Shown: positions 25,756-36,141 of the stretch, piece by piece
How the letters are laid out: every line of letters starts with the position of its first letter
Numbering within the stretch: the first letter of the stretch is position 1
Assembly (NCBI GenBank): GCA_016288155.1
Contig: JAEEYP010000063.1
Span: 124,001 to 188,000 of the forward strand
From: Clostridiales bacterium
Lineage (GTDB): Bacteria > Bacillota > Clostridia > Oscillospirales > CAG-272
Length of the DNA stretch: 64,000 bases
Reading direction: 5' to 3'
The notes under the pieces: model-generated
The model's database searches: none
Told to the model about the DNA's origin: nothing
The model's input: only the letters and a program-made list of their open reading frames with translations
Translations under genes and position numbers: made by a program

Positions 25756-27701
25756 ACGGTACTATCCGTCCTTTCCGAGACTCCGTCCATAACGGCACGG
25801 AGCACAGAGATTTCAGGGGACTGCGGGATATAAAAATTCGCACACAGCGGGGCAAGCCGCACAATGGAGGATGCTTCTCCGCCCTGCTCCGGACGAACTG
25901 CACGGGATAAACGGATCAAAGCGTCCGTTGTACCGCGGTTGATCGCGAGGAGCAGCGGCGTGTCCACGCCATTCTCGCGGATAAGGAGGAGCAACTCCGA
26001 CGTACAGAGAAGCAGACGCAGGCTGCCGTCGCGGAAAACAGGGCGGCGGCGCCTCAATTGTCCGAGGAAACGGTAGTACTCGCGCAGCGATACGTCCTCC
26101 CGCCCCCACGGATACGGTCTGCGGCAGAACGGATCGCCGTAACCTTCCATGCCGACTTCATCACCGTAAAAGATCGACGGGACACCGGGCATGAAAATCA
26201 GGATCGCGTAGGCAATGCGCAGACGTGCCGTAGCCGTTTCCCGCTCCCGCGGCGACATCCGCACGGCGGAAAGATCTGCGTTCGAACGTCCCTCCGGACT
26301 CTCTCCGCCGAGTGCCGTCAGGGCACGCATCGTATCGTGCGTGCCGAGGAAATTCATCAGCAGATCGACCGCAGGCTTGGGACAGTGACGATATACGGTA
26401 TCGATGCAGCGCCGCATGGCGTCGGCGTTGCCGTCGCGCACGTAGGAAAGGATCGCTGCCCGCAGCGGATAATTCATCACGGAATCAAGCTGCGCGCCGC
26501 GCAGATAACGCCGTCTCCGACCGTATGCGATCTTATCCGTGGCGTCCTCCCAGACCTCGCCGTAGATCATGATCTCGGGAGAGATCTGCTTCACCCGGCG
26601 GCGGAACGCTTCAAGAAAACCGTCGCTTAGCTCGTCCGCTACGTCGAGCCGGAATCCCGCCGCTCCGGCGCGCAGCCAGCGCGCGACGATCCCGTTCTCG
26701 CCCAACATATAAGCACGATAGGAGGGATCGTCGCCTCGCACGGCGGGCAGGCTCGGGACGTTCCACCAGCAATCGTACACGTCCGGCCAGGATGTAAAGC
26801 GAAACCACGATGCATAAGGAGAGTGCCGCGACTGATATGCTCCGACGTCGGGATAATGCCCGTACCGATTGAAATATCGGCTGTCTGCTCCCGTATGGTT
26901 GAATACTCCGTCGAGCAGGATCCGTATCCCACGTGCCGATGCCGCCTCGCACAGAGTACGCAGCGCGTCGTCTCCGCCGAACATGGGATCCACGTGCTCG
27001 TAATCGCCCGTATCATATTTGTGATTGGAAGCCGCATCGAACACGGGACTGAGATAGATACATGTAACGCCGAGCGCGGCGATATCGTCGAGTTTTTCCG
27101 CAATGCCGTACAGATCGCCGCCGAAGAAATCATTGTTTTCTGTCGGCGCGCCGGGATACTCGGGGTACGCAACGTCCTCCGTATCCCATGAAGCGTGCAT
27201 AACGGCTCCCTTTTTCGGGTGTGCGCGCCCGCTCCGACGGAACCGATCGACGAAAACATGATAAATGATCCCGCCGCGCAGCCACGATGGCGTTTCGTAC
27301 GGCTCCTGCCAAACGAGAAACTGACGCTTTCCATCCTCCCCGCAGGGGACGAGGATCTCGGTATTTTCCCCTCCGTAACTGACGCATCCTTCAGGATGAT
27401 ACACGTCGCAACAATAGTAGAAGAGTCCGTCCGGCGCGTCGCCGCACAGGTCTGCGCACTCGACGCGGGCACTGAATCGTTCCGGCACACTGCCGGAGCA
27501 GCGTTCCATGGGAAACAGAAACATGTGTCCGTCCGCATCACGATGTATGCGAAGAACAACGGTATCGGCATGCCGATCCTGTGGGAGAGTGATCTCGATC
27601 CGGACGGAGGCGCTGCGCGGAAAGGCATGGGAAGACGCTTCCTTATCGCAATGCTTCGTCCGGTACGTGATCCGCTCGATCAGCGTCGGTTGAATGTTCA
27701 T
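25752..27701 (-). CDS. GH13 alpha-glucan hydrolase (neopullulanase/cyclomaltodextrinase-like)
   Basis: 649 residues: N-terminal beta domain (about 1-125, CBM34-like), then the GH13 barrel with GIIYHVFVDRFRRSG, DGVFNHTG, nucleophile Asp in GFRLDVADE, acid Glu in IYGEVWED and transition-state Asp in FLGTHDT. It hydrolyses alpha-1,4 and possibly alpha-1,6 links in maltodextrins released from glycogen. No secretion signal, so cytoplasmic. The frame is open 59 codons upstream into glgP; the start used overlaps the glgP stop (ATGA) and has no own ribosome binding site, implying coupled translation. Confidence 0.88.
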   Translation of the reverse strand: MNIQPTLIERITYRTKHCDKEASSHAFPRSASVRIEITLPQDRHADTVVLRIHRDADGHMFLFPMERCSGSVPERFSARVECADLCGDAPDGLFYYCCDVYHPEGCVSYGGENTEILVPCGEDGKRQFLVWQEPYETPSWLRGGIIYHVFVDRFRRSGRAHPKKGAVMHASWDTEDVAYPEYPGAPTENNDFFGGDLYGIAEKLDDIAALGVTCIYLSPVFDAASNHKYDTGDYEHVDPMFGGDDALRTLCEAASARGIRILLDGVFNHTGADSRYFNRYGHYPDVGAYQSRHSPYASWFRFTSWPDVYDCWWNVPSLPAVRGDDPSYRAYMLGENGIVARWLRAGAAGFRLDVADELSDGFLEAFRRRVKQISPEIMIYGEVWEDATDKIAYGRRRRYLRGAQLDSVMNYPLRAAILSYVRDGNADAMRRCIDTVYRHCPKPAVDLLMNFLGTHDTMRALTALGGESPEGRSNADLSAVRMSPRERETATARLRIAYAILIFMPGVPSIFYGDEVGMEGYGDPFCRRPYPWGREDVSLREYYRFLGQLRRRRPVFRDGSLRLLLCTSELLLLIRENGVDTPLLLAINRGTTDALIRLSRAVRPEQGGEASSIVRLAPLCANFYIPQSPEISVLRAVMDGVSERTDSTV

Positions 27702-30124
27702 TGGATAGGACGGATATGCCATATCGCGTCGGCGTATTCGCGGATGCAGCGATCTGAGGAGAAATGGCCGGCGTGCGCGATATTGATAAGCGCTTTGCGC
27801 GACCAGGATACGGGATCCTGGTGCGCGGCACGCATACATTCGTTCGCGGCAAAGTAGGAGTCGAAGTCTGCGAGGCACATATACGGATCGGATACGCCGT
27901 GTGCATAAAGAAGATAATTGACGATCGGTTCAAAGGAATTTCCCGCGAAACCGCGCCCAAGCATGTCGATAACGGCACGAAGCCGATCGCTTCTTTGGTA
28001 ATAACGGAGCGAGGAATATCCTTCCTTCCAGAGACTGTCCACTTCCTGCGCGCGCAGTCCGAAGATATAGATATTTTCGCTGCCTACGGCTTCTGCCATC
28101 TCGACGTTGGCGCCATCCATCGTACCGAGCGTCAAAGCACCGTTGATCATGAATTTCATACATCCCGTGCCGCTCGCCTCCTTGCCGGCAAGCGAGATCT
28201 GTTCGCTTATATCGCTGGCGGGCATGAGGATCTCGGCGGTCGATACGTTATAATCCTCCAGATATACGACGCGGATCCGGTCGCGCAGACGCGGGTCGTG
28301 TTCGATCTCGTCCCCAATGCTCCAGATCAGACGGATGATATCCTTCGCCATATAATAACCGGGAGCCGCCTTCCCGCCAAAGAGGAAGGTCGTTGGCTCG
28401 ATATCCGCATGCGGATCACAGCGGAGCGTATGGATATACGCAATGATCTTCAGCGCGTTCAGTAACTGGCGCTTGTATTCGTGCATCCTTTTGACCTGTA
28501 CGTCGAAGAGCGTGGCAGGATCGATCCGAATGCCCTTCAAGCGGTACAATTCCGCGGCAAAGCGTTCTTTGTTCTGCTGCTTGATGACGTGCAGACGGTC
28601 GATCACCTCACGATCATCCTGATACGAAAGAAACTGCAGCAGCGTTTGCGGATCTTTTTTGTATTCGCTGCCGATCGTTTCCTCAAGCAGAGCGGAAAGT
28701 CCTGGATTCGACCAGCAAAGCCATCTTCGGTGGGCGATGCCGTTCGTGACGTTGATGAATTTTCCCGGCGATGCCTTGGCAAAGTCTGAAAAAACGGTCT
28801 GCCGCAGGATTTCAGAATGGAGCCGGGATACGCCGTTGACCACGTGTGCAGCAGCGACGGAAAGATTCGCCATGCGAATCTGATTATAGGCAACGATGGA
28901 CATACGGGATATGCGCGCCCAGTCACCGGGATACATGTTCCAGAGATCCGCGCAAAGACGCCGGTTGATCTCCTCGACGATCATGAAGATACGCGGCAGT
29001 TTCAGTCGGAAGAGGTCCATATTCCACGTCTCAAGCGCTTCCGGCAATACGGTGTGGTTCGTGTAGGAGATCACGCGGGTAACGACGGACCACGCATCCT
29101 CCCAGCGGTAAGAATACACGTCCATAAGGATCCGCATGAGTTCCGGGATACAAAGCGCCGGATGCGTGTCGTTAATGTGGATGGCGACCTTATCAGCGAA
29201 AGAATCGAGCGAACCGTACTGGCTCAAATGTTCTGCAATGATGGATTGCAGCGTAGCGGATACAAGAAAATACTGCTGCGTCAATCGGAGCAGTTTTCCC
29301 TCGTCGTGCGCATCGGAAGGATAGAGCACCTTTGTGATCAGCTCCGCTCCGACGTTTCTTTCCAAAGCCTGCACGTACTGCCCTTGCGAAAAGAGGCTCA
29401 TATCGAAATTACTGCTGCTGCGGGCACGCCAGAGACGAAGCTTGTTCACGGCGGGAGAGTCAAAACCGGAAACGAAAAAGTCATACGGAACCGCCTGTAC
29501 TTCTTCGTACTCCGTATACGTCACCGCGCAGCGTCCGCTGCTCCAATCTTCCGTCACGTGTCCGCCCATACGGACGGTCACGGATCTGTCCGTACGCGGA
29601 ACGAGCCATGCATCACCGTGCGTCAGCCACTCATCCGGGAGCTCGATCTGATTCCCGTCGATGATCTTCTGCCGGAACAGACCGTATTCATAACAAAGCG
29701 AAAAGCCCATCGCCGGATACGCGAGCGTAGTCAGAGAATCCATGAAGCAGGCGGCAAGACGTCCAAGACCGCCGTTCCCGAGCCCCGGATCCGGCTCCAT
29801 GTCGTACAAGGCGTCCAGATGGAAACCGAATTCCTCCACTACGCCGCGATAGACGTCCTCCAATCCGAGATTGAGCAGATTGTTTTTCAGCGAACGACCG
29901 ATCAGAAATTCCATGCACAGATAATAAACCGTTCTGGGCCGCTGCTTTTTGAGCGATTCTTTGAAATCGGCGCGCTTCTGCGCCAGAATATCTTTGACGG
30001 TATAAATCGTCGCCCGATACATCTGTTCCTTTGTCGCGTCCTCGGGAACGACGCCGAAATACCTCGCCAGCTTTTCCGTGATGGCTGTTTTTACAGCCGC
30101 ATAGTCAGTGATCGGTTCCTTCAT
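27698..30124 (-). CDS. glgP: glycogen/alpha-glucan phosphorylase GlgP
   Basis: 808-residue PLP enzyme releasing glucose-1-phosphate from glycogen chain ends. The pyridoxal Lys lies in EASGTGCMKFMINGALT (a Cys where GTGNMKF is usual), and GNGGLGRLAACFMDS and DGANVEM are classic. It lies between glgA and a GH13 enzyme, overlapping glgA by 20 bases and the GH13 start by 4. AAGGAAG precedes the ATG inside the glgA 3' end. It provides the degradative arm of the operon. Confidence 0.96.
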   Translation of the reverse strand: MKEPITDYAAVKTAITEKLARYFGVVPEDATKEQMYRATIYTVKDILAQKRADFKESLKKQRPRTVYYLCMEFLIGRSLKNNLLNLGLEDVYRGVVEEFGFHLDALYDMEPDPGLGNGGLGRLAACFMDSLTTLAYPAMGFSLCYEYGLFRQKIIDGNQIELPDEWLTHGDAWLVPRTDRSVTVRMGGHVTEDWSSGRCAVTYTEYEEVQAVPYDFFVSGFDSPAVNKLRLWRARSSSNFDMSLFSQGQYVQALERNVGAELITKVLYPSDAHDEGKLLRLTQQYFLVSATLQSIIAEHLSQYGSLDSFADKVAIHINDTHPALCIPELMRILMDVYSYRWEDAWSVVTRVISYTNHTVLPEALETWNMDLFRLKLPRIFMIVEEINRRLCADLWNMYPGDWARISRMSIVAYNQIRMANLSVAAAHVVNGVSRLHSEILRQTVFSDFAKASPGKFINVTNGIAHRRWLCWSNPGLSALLEETIGSEYKKDPQTLLQFLSYQDDREVIDRLHVIKQQNKERFAAELYRLKGIRIDPATLFDVQVKRMHEYKRQLLNALKIIAYIHTLRCDPHADIEPTTFLFGGKAAPGYYMAKDIIRLIWSIGDEIEHDPRLRDRIRVVYLEDYNVSTAEILMPASDISEQISLAGKEASGTGCMKFMINGALTLGTMDGANVEMAEAVGSENIYIFGLRAQEVDSLWKEGYSSLRYYQRSDRLRAVIDMLGRGFAGNSFEPIVNYLLYAHGVSDPYMCLADFDSYFAANECMRAAHQDPVSWSRKALINIAHAGHFSSDRCIREYADAIWHIRPIQ

Positions 30125-31592
30125 GAAACGCTTCCTTAACGTTTAGATTCGAAGTTTCGCTGAGCATGGAGCGGTACAGTTCAACGTATCGGTCGGCGGA
30201 CGCCTCCCAGGAGAAGTCCATCTGCATGACGCGTGTGACCAAAGCGTCCCATGCTTTTTTATTGTGATAGAGTACCAAAGCATCTTCCAGTACGTGCATC
30301 ATTTCATGCGCGTTGTAGTTTGCGAACGAAAAACCGTTTCCTTCTCCCGTGTACTCGTTGTACGGACGGATCGTATCGGAGAGACCTCCCGTTTCACGCA
30401 CGACGGGCACGGCGCCGTATCGGGAAGCGATCATTTGCGCAAGACCGCACGGTTCGCTTTTGGAGGGCATGAGAAAGAGATCCGCTCCGGCATAGAATTT
30501 CTTGGACAGCGCTTTGTTGTACTCGAGGACAGCGCGGCATTTGTCCGGACAGCGGCGGGACAGATCGGAGAAATAATCCTCCAGTTCGTATTCTCCCGTG
30601 CCGAGTAGCGCAAACTGCACGTCGTTGTTTGCCAGAAATTCCTCAAGGATACGCCGCACCAGATCAAAGCCCTTATGGGCGGCAAGACGGGAAACCATGA
30701 CGACAAGCGGCGTATCCGGCGAATCCGCGAATCCGCAGATGTTCTGCAGCTCCTTTTTATCCTTCGCTTTCCCTTTTCGGTCCTTTACGCTGTATGGAAA
30801 CGCGATGTCCGGATCCGCGGACGGATCATAGTATTTCGTATCGATACCGTTCAGGATCCCGCAGAGCTTGGGAGCATACAGATTGAGCACAGGGCTGAGA
30901 CCGCTCGAATAATACTCGGTGCGGATCTCCTGTGCATAGCGCGGGCTGACCGTGCTGACGCGGTCAGCGCAGACGATCGCCCCCTTCGTCAAATTGATCA
31001 TTCCGTCGAATTCCACGACGTGCCGATCCCAGTCCGACAGCTCGAAAACGTCGCCCAGGATGGCAAAGTCATAGACGCCCTGATATTCGATGTTATGGAT
31101 CGTATACAATACGCGCACGTCGGCGTATCCCGGATCGAGCGAGACCTTCTGTTTCAGATAGATGACGGCAGACGCCGTCTGCCAATCGTTGGCGTGCAGG
31201 ATATCCGGATAAAAGCCGGTCTCGGAGATCAGCTTGAGCACCGCTTTACCGAAATAAGCAAAGCGTTCCCCGTCGTCAAAACTGCCGTAGAGCGACGGCC
31301 GCTTGAAATAGTACTCGTTGTCGATAAAGTAAAACCGGACGCCGTCGTGTGTGAGACTCCAAACGCCGCAGTACTGCTGCCGCCATGCGAGACGCACCGT
31401 CGTCTCAAATTCCAGCGTCATTTCATCCAGATATTTGCTCTTTACCGTGGGATACATGGGGATCACGACGCGGACGTCCGCATCCGCGCCGAGTTTTCCC
31501 CGCACCGCCGCGGGCAGCGATCCGATCACGTCCGCCAGTCCGCCGGTTGATGCGAACGGCAGCGCTTCCGAGGCGACATAGAGAATTTTCAT
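30105..31592 (-). CDS. glgA: glycogen synthase GlgA (ADP-glucose type)
   Basis: 495 residues, GT5 family, MKILYVASEALPFASTGGLADVIGSLP at the N-terminus (split over the start: MKILYVASEA, then STGGLADV). The usual KxGGL ADP-glucose loop carries Ser in place of Lys. The C-terminal nucleotide-binding half has SRLAAHKGFDL, KFYAGADLFLMPSKSEPCG and RETGGLSDT. It extends alpha-1,4-glucan using ADP-glucose made by GlgC. The start is set by GGGAGG 8 bases upstream, ten codons inside the longest frame. Confidence 0.94.
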   Translation of the reverse strand: MKILYVASEALPFASTGGLADVIGSLPAAVRGKLGADADVRVVIPMYPTVKSKYLDEMTLEFETTVRLAWRQQYCGVWSLTHDGVRFYFIDNEYYFKRPSLYGSFDDGERFAYFGKAVLKLISETGFYPDILHANDWQTASAVIYLKQKVSLDPGYADVRVLYTIHNIEYQGVYDFAILGDVFELSDWDRHVVEFDGMINLTKGAIVCADRVSTVSPRYAQEIRTEYYSSGLSPVLNLYAPKLCGILNGIDTKYYDPSADPDIAFPYSVKDRKGKAKDKKELQNICGFADSPDTPLVVMVSRLAAHKGFDLVRRILEEFLANNDVQFALLGTGEYELEDYFSDLSRRCPDKCRAVLEYNKALSKKFYAGADLFLMPSKSEPCGLAQMIASRYGAVPVVRETGGLSDTIRPYNEYTGEGNGFSFANYNAHEMMHVLEDALVLYHNKKAWDALVTRVMQMDFSWEASADRYVELYRSMLSETSNLNVKEAFHEGTDH

Positions 31593-31641
31593 GGATATCC
31601 TCCCGAATAGTCCGTTCCGCACCGTATACCGATGCGGTCGG

Positions 31642-32775
31642 TCAGATCATCTTTCCCTTTTCCACGTAGAAAGGCTGTGCGTCGCAGCCTGACAGCATCC
31701 GCCCGTCGCGGATCAGCACGTTTTTGTCCGTAATGACGCCGTTGAGAAGCACGTTTTCTCCGACGTACGTGTCCTGCATCAAAATCGAATTCCTGACGGT
31801 GGAATTGCGGCTGACCTTCACGCCGCGGAAGATCACGGAATTCTCGACGGTTCCTTCGATGACGCATCCGTCGGCGATGAGCGAATCTCTCACCGAGGAA
31901 TTCTGGCTGTAATAGGTCGGTGAGGAATTGCGGATCTTCGTATAGACCGGGCGATTTTTTTCTCCGAAAAGCGACGTGCGCGCGAAATCGTTCGTGAGCA
32001 GTTCCATATTGCAGCGATAGTACTCGGCCAGCGAGGAGACGCAGGCGAAGTATCCGTCGTAGTGATATACGCGGAAATTGCGGTGCTCGCGCTGCCGGAG
32101 GATCACGTCGCGGGTCATGCTCGTATAATCGTGCGCGATCGCATCGAGGACGATCTGCTGCAGATACGTGCGGGACATGACGACGATATTGAGCGACACG
32201 TCCGCTTCTCCGCTGAAATCAGCAGGATACGGAAGCCCGTCCGTGATACGACCGTTTTCATCCGATTCATACAGGATGCTGATACGCGCGCGTTCCGGGG
32301 TGAGCGTCATGTGCTTGACGGCAAGCGTCATATCGGCGCCGGATGCGATGTGATCGCGGATCAGGTCGTTGAGATCCACGTTGCAGATCACGTCGCAGTC
32401 GCTCATGACGACGTACTCTTCTTTCATATGGTTGATGGCGTTGTGAACGCTCTTCAGAGCCTCCAGCCGCGTTGCATAGAGCGCATTGCGGTTGTTGTCA
32501 TAGGCAGTGATATAGGGCGGCAGGATCTTGATGCCGCCGGAACGGCGCGCGAGATCCCAATCCTTTCCGCTTCCGATGTGATCCATCAATGACTGGTAGT
32601 TGTAGTGTGTGATCACATGGATCGTGTAGATGTTGGAATTCACCATATTGGAAAGGGTGAAATCGATAAAGCGATACCGACAGCCGAACGGTACGGACGC
32701 CATCGTGCGGCGGCTGGTCAGCTCCGGAATGTTCCGGTCGTGAATGTTGGAAAAAACGATCCCTGCTACCGTCAT
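31642..32775 (-). CDS. glgD: GlgD, regulatory-type subunit of glucose-1-phosphate adenylyltransferase
   Basis: 377 residues, homologous to GlgC but lacking the N-terminal GGxGxRL nucleotide loop (it starts [17 protein letters not shown]). C-terminal left-handed beta-helix repeats (VIEGTVENSVIF, VRNSILMQ). In clostridia and bacilli GlgD pairs with GlgC and raises its activity. Its ATG shares a base with the glgC stop codon (TGATG). Confidence 0.93.
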   Translation of the reverse strand: MTVAGIVFSNIHDRNIPELTSRRTMASVPFGCRYRFIDFTLSNMVNSNIYTIHVITHYNYQSLMDHIGSGKDWDLARRSGGIKILPPYITAYDNNRNALYATRLEALKSVHNAINHMKEEYVVMSDCDVICNVDLNDLIRDHIASGADMTLAVKHMTLTPERARISILYESDENGRITDGLPYPADFSGEADVSLNIVVMSRTYLQQIVLDAIAHDYTSMTRDVILRQREHRNFRVYHYDGYFACVSSLAEYYRCNMELLTNDFARTSLFGEKNRPVYTKIRNSSPTYYSQNSSVRDSLIADGCVIEGTVENSVIFRGVKVSRNSTVRNSILMQDTYVGENVLLNGVITDKNVLIRDGRMLSGCDAQPFYVEKGKMI

Positions 32776-33989
32776 CAGTCTTTCCCCCTTTCCTCTTGCT
32801 GCAGAAACGCGGCATTGACCATAGCTCCTCCCGGTATATCCGTGCCGGGCGCAATACGGATGGAACTTCCGATCACGGTGATCGCCTCCGACGGACTGCG
32901 TGTCCTGCCTACGACGGCACCGGCGCCGATCACGGCATCAGAGTCCACGATGCTGTAGTTGACCGTCGCTCCTTCGCCGATCACCACACTGCTCATGACG
33001 ACGGAATCGCGCACGATCGCACCGCGCGCGATACGCACACCGGAGGAGATCACGGAATTCTCAACGACGCCGTCGATCTCGCAGCCCTCCGTGATCATGG
33101 AATTGGAGACGTGCGCGTACGCACCGATATGATGCGGCGCCAGCGCATTGTTGCGTGAATAGATGCGCCATTCCGGATCGTACAGGCGGAATTTCGGCAC
33201 GGCGCCGAGCAGATCCATATTCGCTTCCCAAAGACTGGCGATCGTTCCGACGTCCTTCCAGTACCCTTCAAACGGATACGCGAACATCCGGCACCCGTCG
33301 CGCAGCATGGCGGGGATCACGTTCTTTCCGAAATCTTTTGAGGAATCCGGATCCGAATCATCGCGCTGGAGGTAGTCCTCCAACACGGAGCGGCTGAAAA
33401 TATAGATGCCCATGGAAGCCTGCGTGCTCTTCGGTTGTTTCGGCTTCTCTTCAAATTCCGTGATGCGGCCTTCGTCGTCCGTCGTCATGATGCCAAAACG
33501 ACTCGCTTCTTCGAGTGACACGTTGAGGACGGCGATCGTGCAGTCCGCCTGACATTCTTTGTGGCGGTGCAGCATCAGACTGTAGTCCATCTTATAGATG
33601 TGATCTCCCGAAAGGATCAGCACGTAGTCCGGATCGTATCGGCGGATGAAATTCAGATTCTGATATATGGCGTTCGCCGTACCCTTGTACCAGTCCGCGC
33701 CGTCCTTCCCCTGATACGGCGGCAGAACGCGGACGCCGCTCGATACGCGGTCGAGATCCCACGGTTCACCGTTTCCGATATACTCGTTCAGAACGAGCGG
33801 CTGATACTGCGTCAGTACGCCTACGGTATAGATCCCGGAATTGACGCAGTTTGACATGGGAAAATCGATGATCCGATACTTGCCGCCGAAGGGGACGGCG
33901 GGCTTTGCTGTTGATTCCGTCAGCGTGTACAATCTGGAACCTTGCCCGCCGGCAAGGAGCATGGCCACGCATTCCTTTTTGTTGTACAT
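32775..33989 (-). CDS. glgC: glucose-1-phosphate adenylyltransferase GlgC
   Basis: 404 residues. Nucleotide loop [22 protein letters not shown] (shown as [13 protein letters not shown]), catalytic-region GDHIYKMDY, glucose-1-phosphate site [10 protein letters not shown], and a C-terminal beta-helix. It makes ADP-glucose from ATP and glucose-1-phosphate, the controlled step of glycogen synthesis. AGGTGAT lies about 9 bases before the ATG. It is 9 bases after glgB. Confidence 0.96.
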   Translation of the reverse strand: MYNKKECVAMLLAGGQGSRLYTLTESTAKPAVPFGGKYRIIDFPMSNCVNSGIYTVGVLTQYQPLVLNEYIGNGEPWDLDRVSSGVRVLPPYQGKDGADWYKGTANAIYQNLNFIRRYDPDYVLILSGDHIYKMDYSLMLHRHKECQADCTIAVLNVSLEEASRFGIMTTDDEGRITEFEEKPKQPKSTQASMGIYIFSRSVLEDYLQRDDSDPDSSKDFGKNVIPAMLRDGCRMFAYPFEGYWKDVGTIASLWEANMDLLGAVPKFRLYDPEWRIYSRNNALAPHHIGAYAHVSNSMITEGCEIDGVVENSVISSGVRIARGAIVRDSVVMSSVVIGEGATVNYSIVDSDAVIGAGAVVGRTRSPSEAITVIGSSIRIAPGTDIPGGAMVNAAFLQQEERGKD

Positions 33990-33998
33990 GTCTTTTGA

Positions 33999-35984
33999 TC
34001 ACCTCTGACTCTCATAGGATTTTCGGGCCGTTTTTTCGATAATGATCCCACCGAGCGGCGGAAGGGTCAGGGATATCGTGCAGGCTGCCGTACCGTCTTC
34101 TTTTTTGTGGCGTACGCTTCGCAGGAGTTCGTTTTGGACGCTGCTTCCGCCGAAGGAGTACAGATCGGTCGTAAACACCGCGCGGTACGTACCGGCACTT
34201 GGCACGGCAAGGGAAAAGCCGTCTCTCCGCACCGGCGTGAAATTCAGAACGACGATCACTTCCCTGCCGTGCTTTCCGTGCCTGCGGTAGGAAATGATGC
34301 TCTTTTGTGCGTCGTCCGGATCGATCCATGAAAATCCGTCCCAACCGTCGTCGATTTCCCACAGTGCCGGATGCTCCAGATAGAAATGATTCAGCGCGGA
34401 GACATAACGCTGCATTTCCGCATGCCGCGGGTACTGCAGCATGAACCATTCGAGACTGTTCTGAAAATCCCATTCACGGAACTGGGCGAACTCCGTCCCC
34501 ATGAAGAGCAGTTTCTTTCCGGGAAACGTCATCATGTACATAAGAAACGTGCGCATCGTCGCAAATTTCTCGTCGTAGTCCCCGAACATTTTGCCGATCA
34601 GGGATCTCTTTCCGTGAACGACCTCATCGTGAGAGATAGGCAGGATAAAATTCTCTGAATAAGCGTACATCATCGGAAAGGTAAGCTTGCCGTGCATGCC
34701 GGAGCGGAAGAGCGGATCGGCGGCGACGTATTCATACAGATCGTTCGCCCAGCCCATGTTCCACTTGAAATGGAACCCGAGACCGCCTTCTTGAACGGGC
34801 TTTGTGAGCTTTTCCCACGCGGTCGATTCTTCCGCGATCATCATTACGTCCGGAAACTCCGCGGCGATCAGCGCGTTCAATTTACGGAAGAACGCGATCG
34901 CTTCAGGATTGCGGTTGCCGCCGTCCTCGTTCGGGACCCACTCTCCCGGCGCGCGGTCATAATCCAAATAGAGCATGGACGCGACGGCGTCCACCCGCAG
35001 TCCGTCGGCATGGAATTCACGGAACCAGAACAGCGCGTTGGATACGAGGAAGCACTGCACTTCGTTGCGTCCGACGTCAAAACAGCGCGTACCCCAACCG
35101 CGGTTCTCCTGTCTATCTTTCCCTTGATACTCGTACAGCGGGCCGCCGTCAAATTCAAACAGCCCGTGCCCGTCCTTGGGAAAGTGCGCCGGGACCCAAT
35201 CGAGGATCACGCCGATCCCGGCTTGATGCATCGTATCGACGAAATACCGAAAATCATCCGGCGTACCGTACCGGGCGCTCGGAGCGTAATAACCGCAAAT
35301 CTGATATCCCCAAGAACCGTCGTAGGGATGCTCCATGACCGGCATGAGTTCCACGTGCGTATATCCCATTTCCGTTAGATAGGGAGCGAGGCGGTCGGCA
35401 ATCTCACGGTAACTGAGATAATGCTGTCCGTCGGTGGTCGGCTGATCGTCCCGTGTGTGCCAGGAGCCGAGATGCATCTCATACACGTTCATCGGCGACG
35501 GGCAGAAGTGCCGCCGTCCGCTGCGCACGCTGCCTGTAAGGAAGGTGCGTCGTTTTTTCAGCCACGCCGCGTCGTGCCACTCGTAGCCGCCGGGTACATA
35601 GATCACGGAGGCGGTCTGCTCCAGCGTCTGAGAAGCCTGCGCGTATGGATCCGCTTTGAGAAAAACGCTGCGTCCGCGACGAATCGCGTATTTGTAATAC
35701 GTGCCGTCCAGCGGCTTTTCGCTGACGACCGTCGTGCGCCATACGCCGGAAGCGTATATGCGCAGCATTGGCCAGCCGTCCGACCATCCGCAGAAATCGC
35801 CGGTCACGCGGACGTCGTCCGCATTCGGCGCCCATACGCGGAAGACGTACTCGTACAGCCCGGATTCCTCATTGAAGGAAGCGTGCACGCCGAGGAAATC
35901 ATACGCGGTGTAGTTCGTCCCTTGATGGAAAAGATACAGGGGAAGCGCGTCCGCCTGTTCTGTTTGGCTGACAGGATCGTTCAT
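33999..35984 (-). CDS. glgB: 1,4-alpha-glucan branching enzyme GlgB
   Basis: 661 residues: CBM48-type N-terminal domain (about 30-130, DFLGVHASFNEESGLYEYVFRVWAPNAD in part), GH13 barrel with GLRVDAVASMLYLDY (nucleophile Asp) and MIAEESTAW (acid Glu), ISHDEV for the third acidic residue, and a C-terminal beta domain. It introduces alpha-1,6 branches. AGAAGGGAA precedes the chosen ATG; the frame is open 14 codons further. First gene of the glycogen operon, 35 bases from the predicted transcription start. Confidence 0.95.
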   Translation of the reverse strand: MNDPVSQTEQADALPLYLFHQGTNYTAYDFLGVHASFNEESGLYEYVFRVWAPNADDVRVTGDFCGWSDGWPMLRIYASGVWRTTVVSEKPLDGTYYKYAIRRGRSVFLKADPYAQASQTLEQTASVIYVPGGYEWHDAAWLKKRRTFLTGSVRSGRRHFCPSPMNVYEMHLGSWHTRDDQPTTDGQHYLSYREIADRLAPYLTEMGYTHVELMPVMEHPYDGSWGYQICGYYAPSARYGTPDDFRYFVDTMHQAGIGVILDWVPAHFPKDGHGLFEFDGGPLYEYQGKDRQENRGWGTRCFDVGRNEVQCFLVSNALFWFREFHADGLRVDAVASMLYLDYDRAPGEWVPNEDGGNRNPEAIAFFRKLNALIAAEFPDVMMIAEESTAWEKLTKPVQEGGLGFHFKWNMGWANDLYEYVAADPLFRSGMHGKLTFPMMYAYSENFILPISHDEVVHGKRSLIGKMFGDYDEKFATMRTFLMYMMTFPGKKLLFMGTEFAQFREWDFQNSLEWFMLQYPRHAEMQRYVSALNHFYLEHPALWEIDDGWDGFSWIDPDDAQKSIISYRRHGKHGREVIVVLNFTPVRRDGFSLAVPSAGTYRAVFTTDLYSFGGSSVQNELLRSVRHKKEDGTAACTISLTLPPLGGIIIEKTARKSYESQR

Positions 35985-36025
35985 ACGGTTCCCTTCTTGT
36001 GAAGAATTCCTGTGTTTCAGTATCA

Positions 36026-36054
36026 ATTATAGCACAGCGCACCGCAAAAGGCAA
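36026..36054 (-). promoter_or_regulatory. sigma-A promoter of the glycogen operon
   Basis: TTGCCT (36049-36054), 17-base spacer, perfect TATAAT (36026-36031). It precedes glgB by about 42 bases; no other good promoter was seen down to trkH. Confidence 0.82.
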
Positions 36055-36141
36055 GGAACACTTGTCATTGTTGCCATGATTGCCGAGAAAAATCCGTACT
36101 GCACTATGGATTTGAGACAAAAGATTCGACAGCGGCACACT

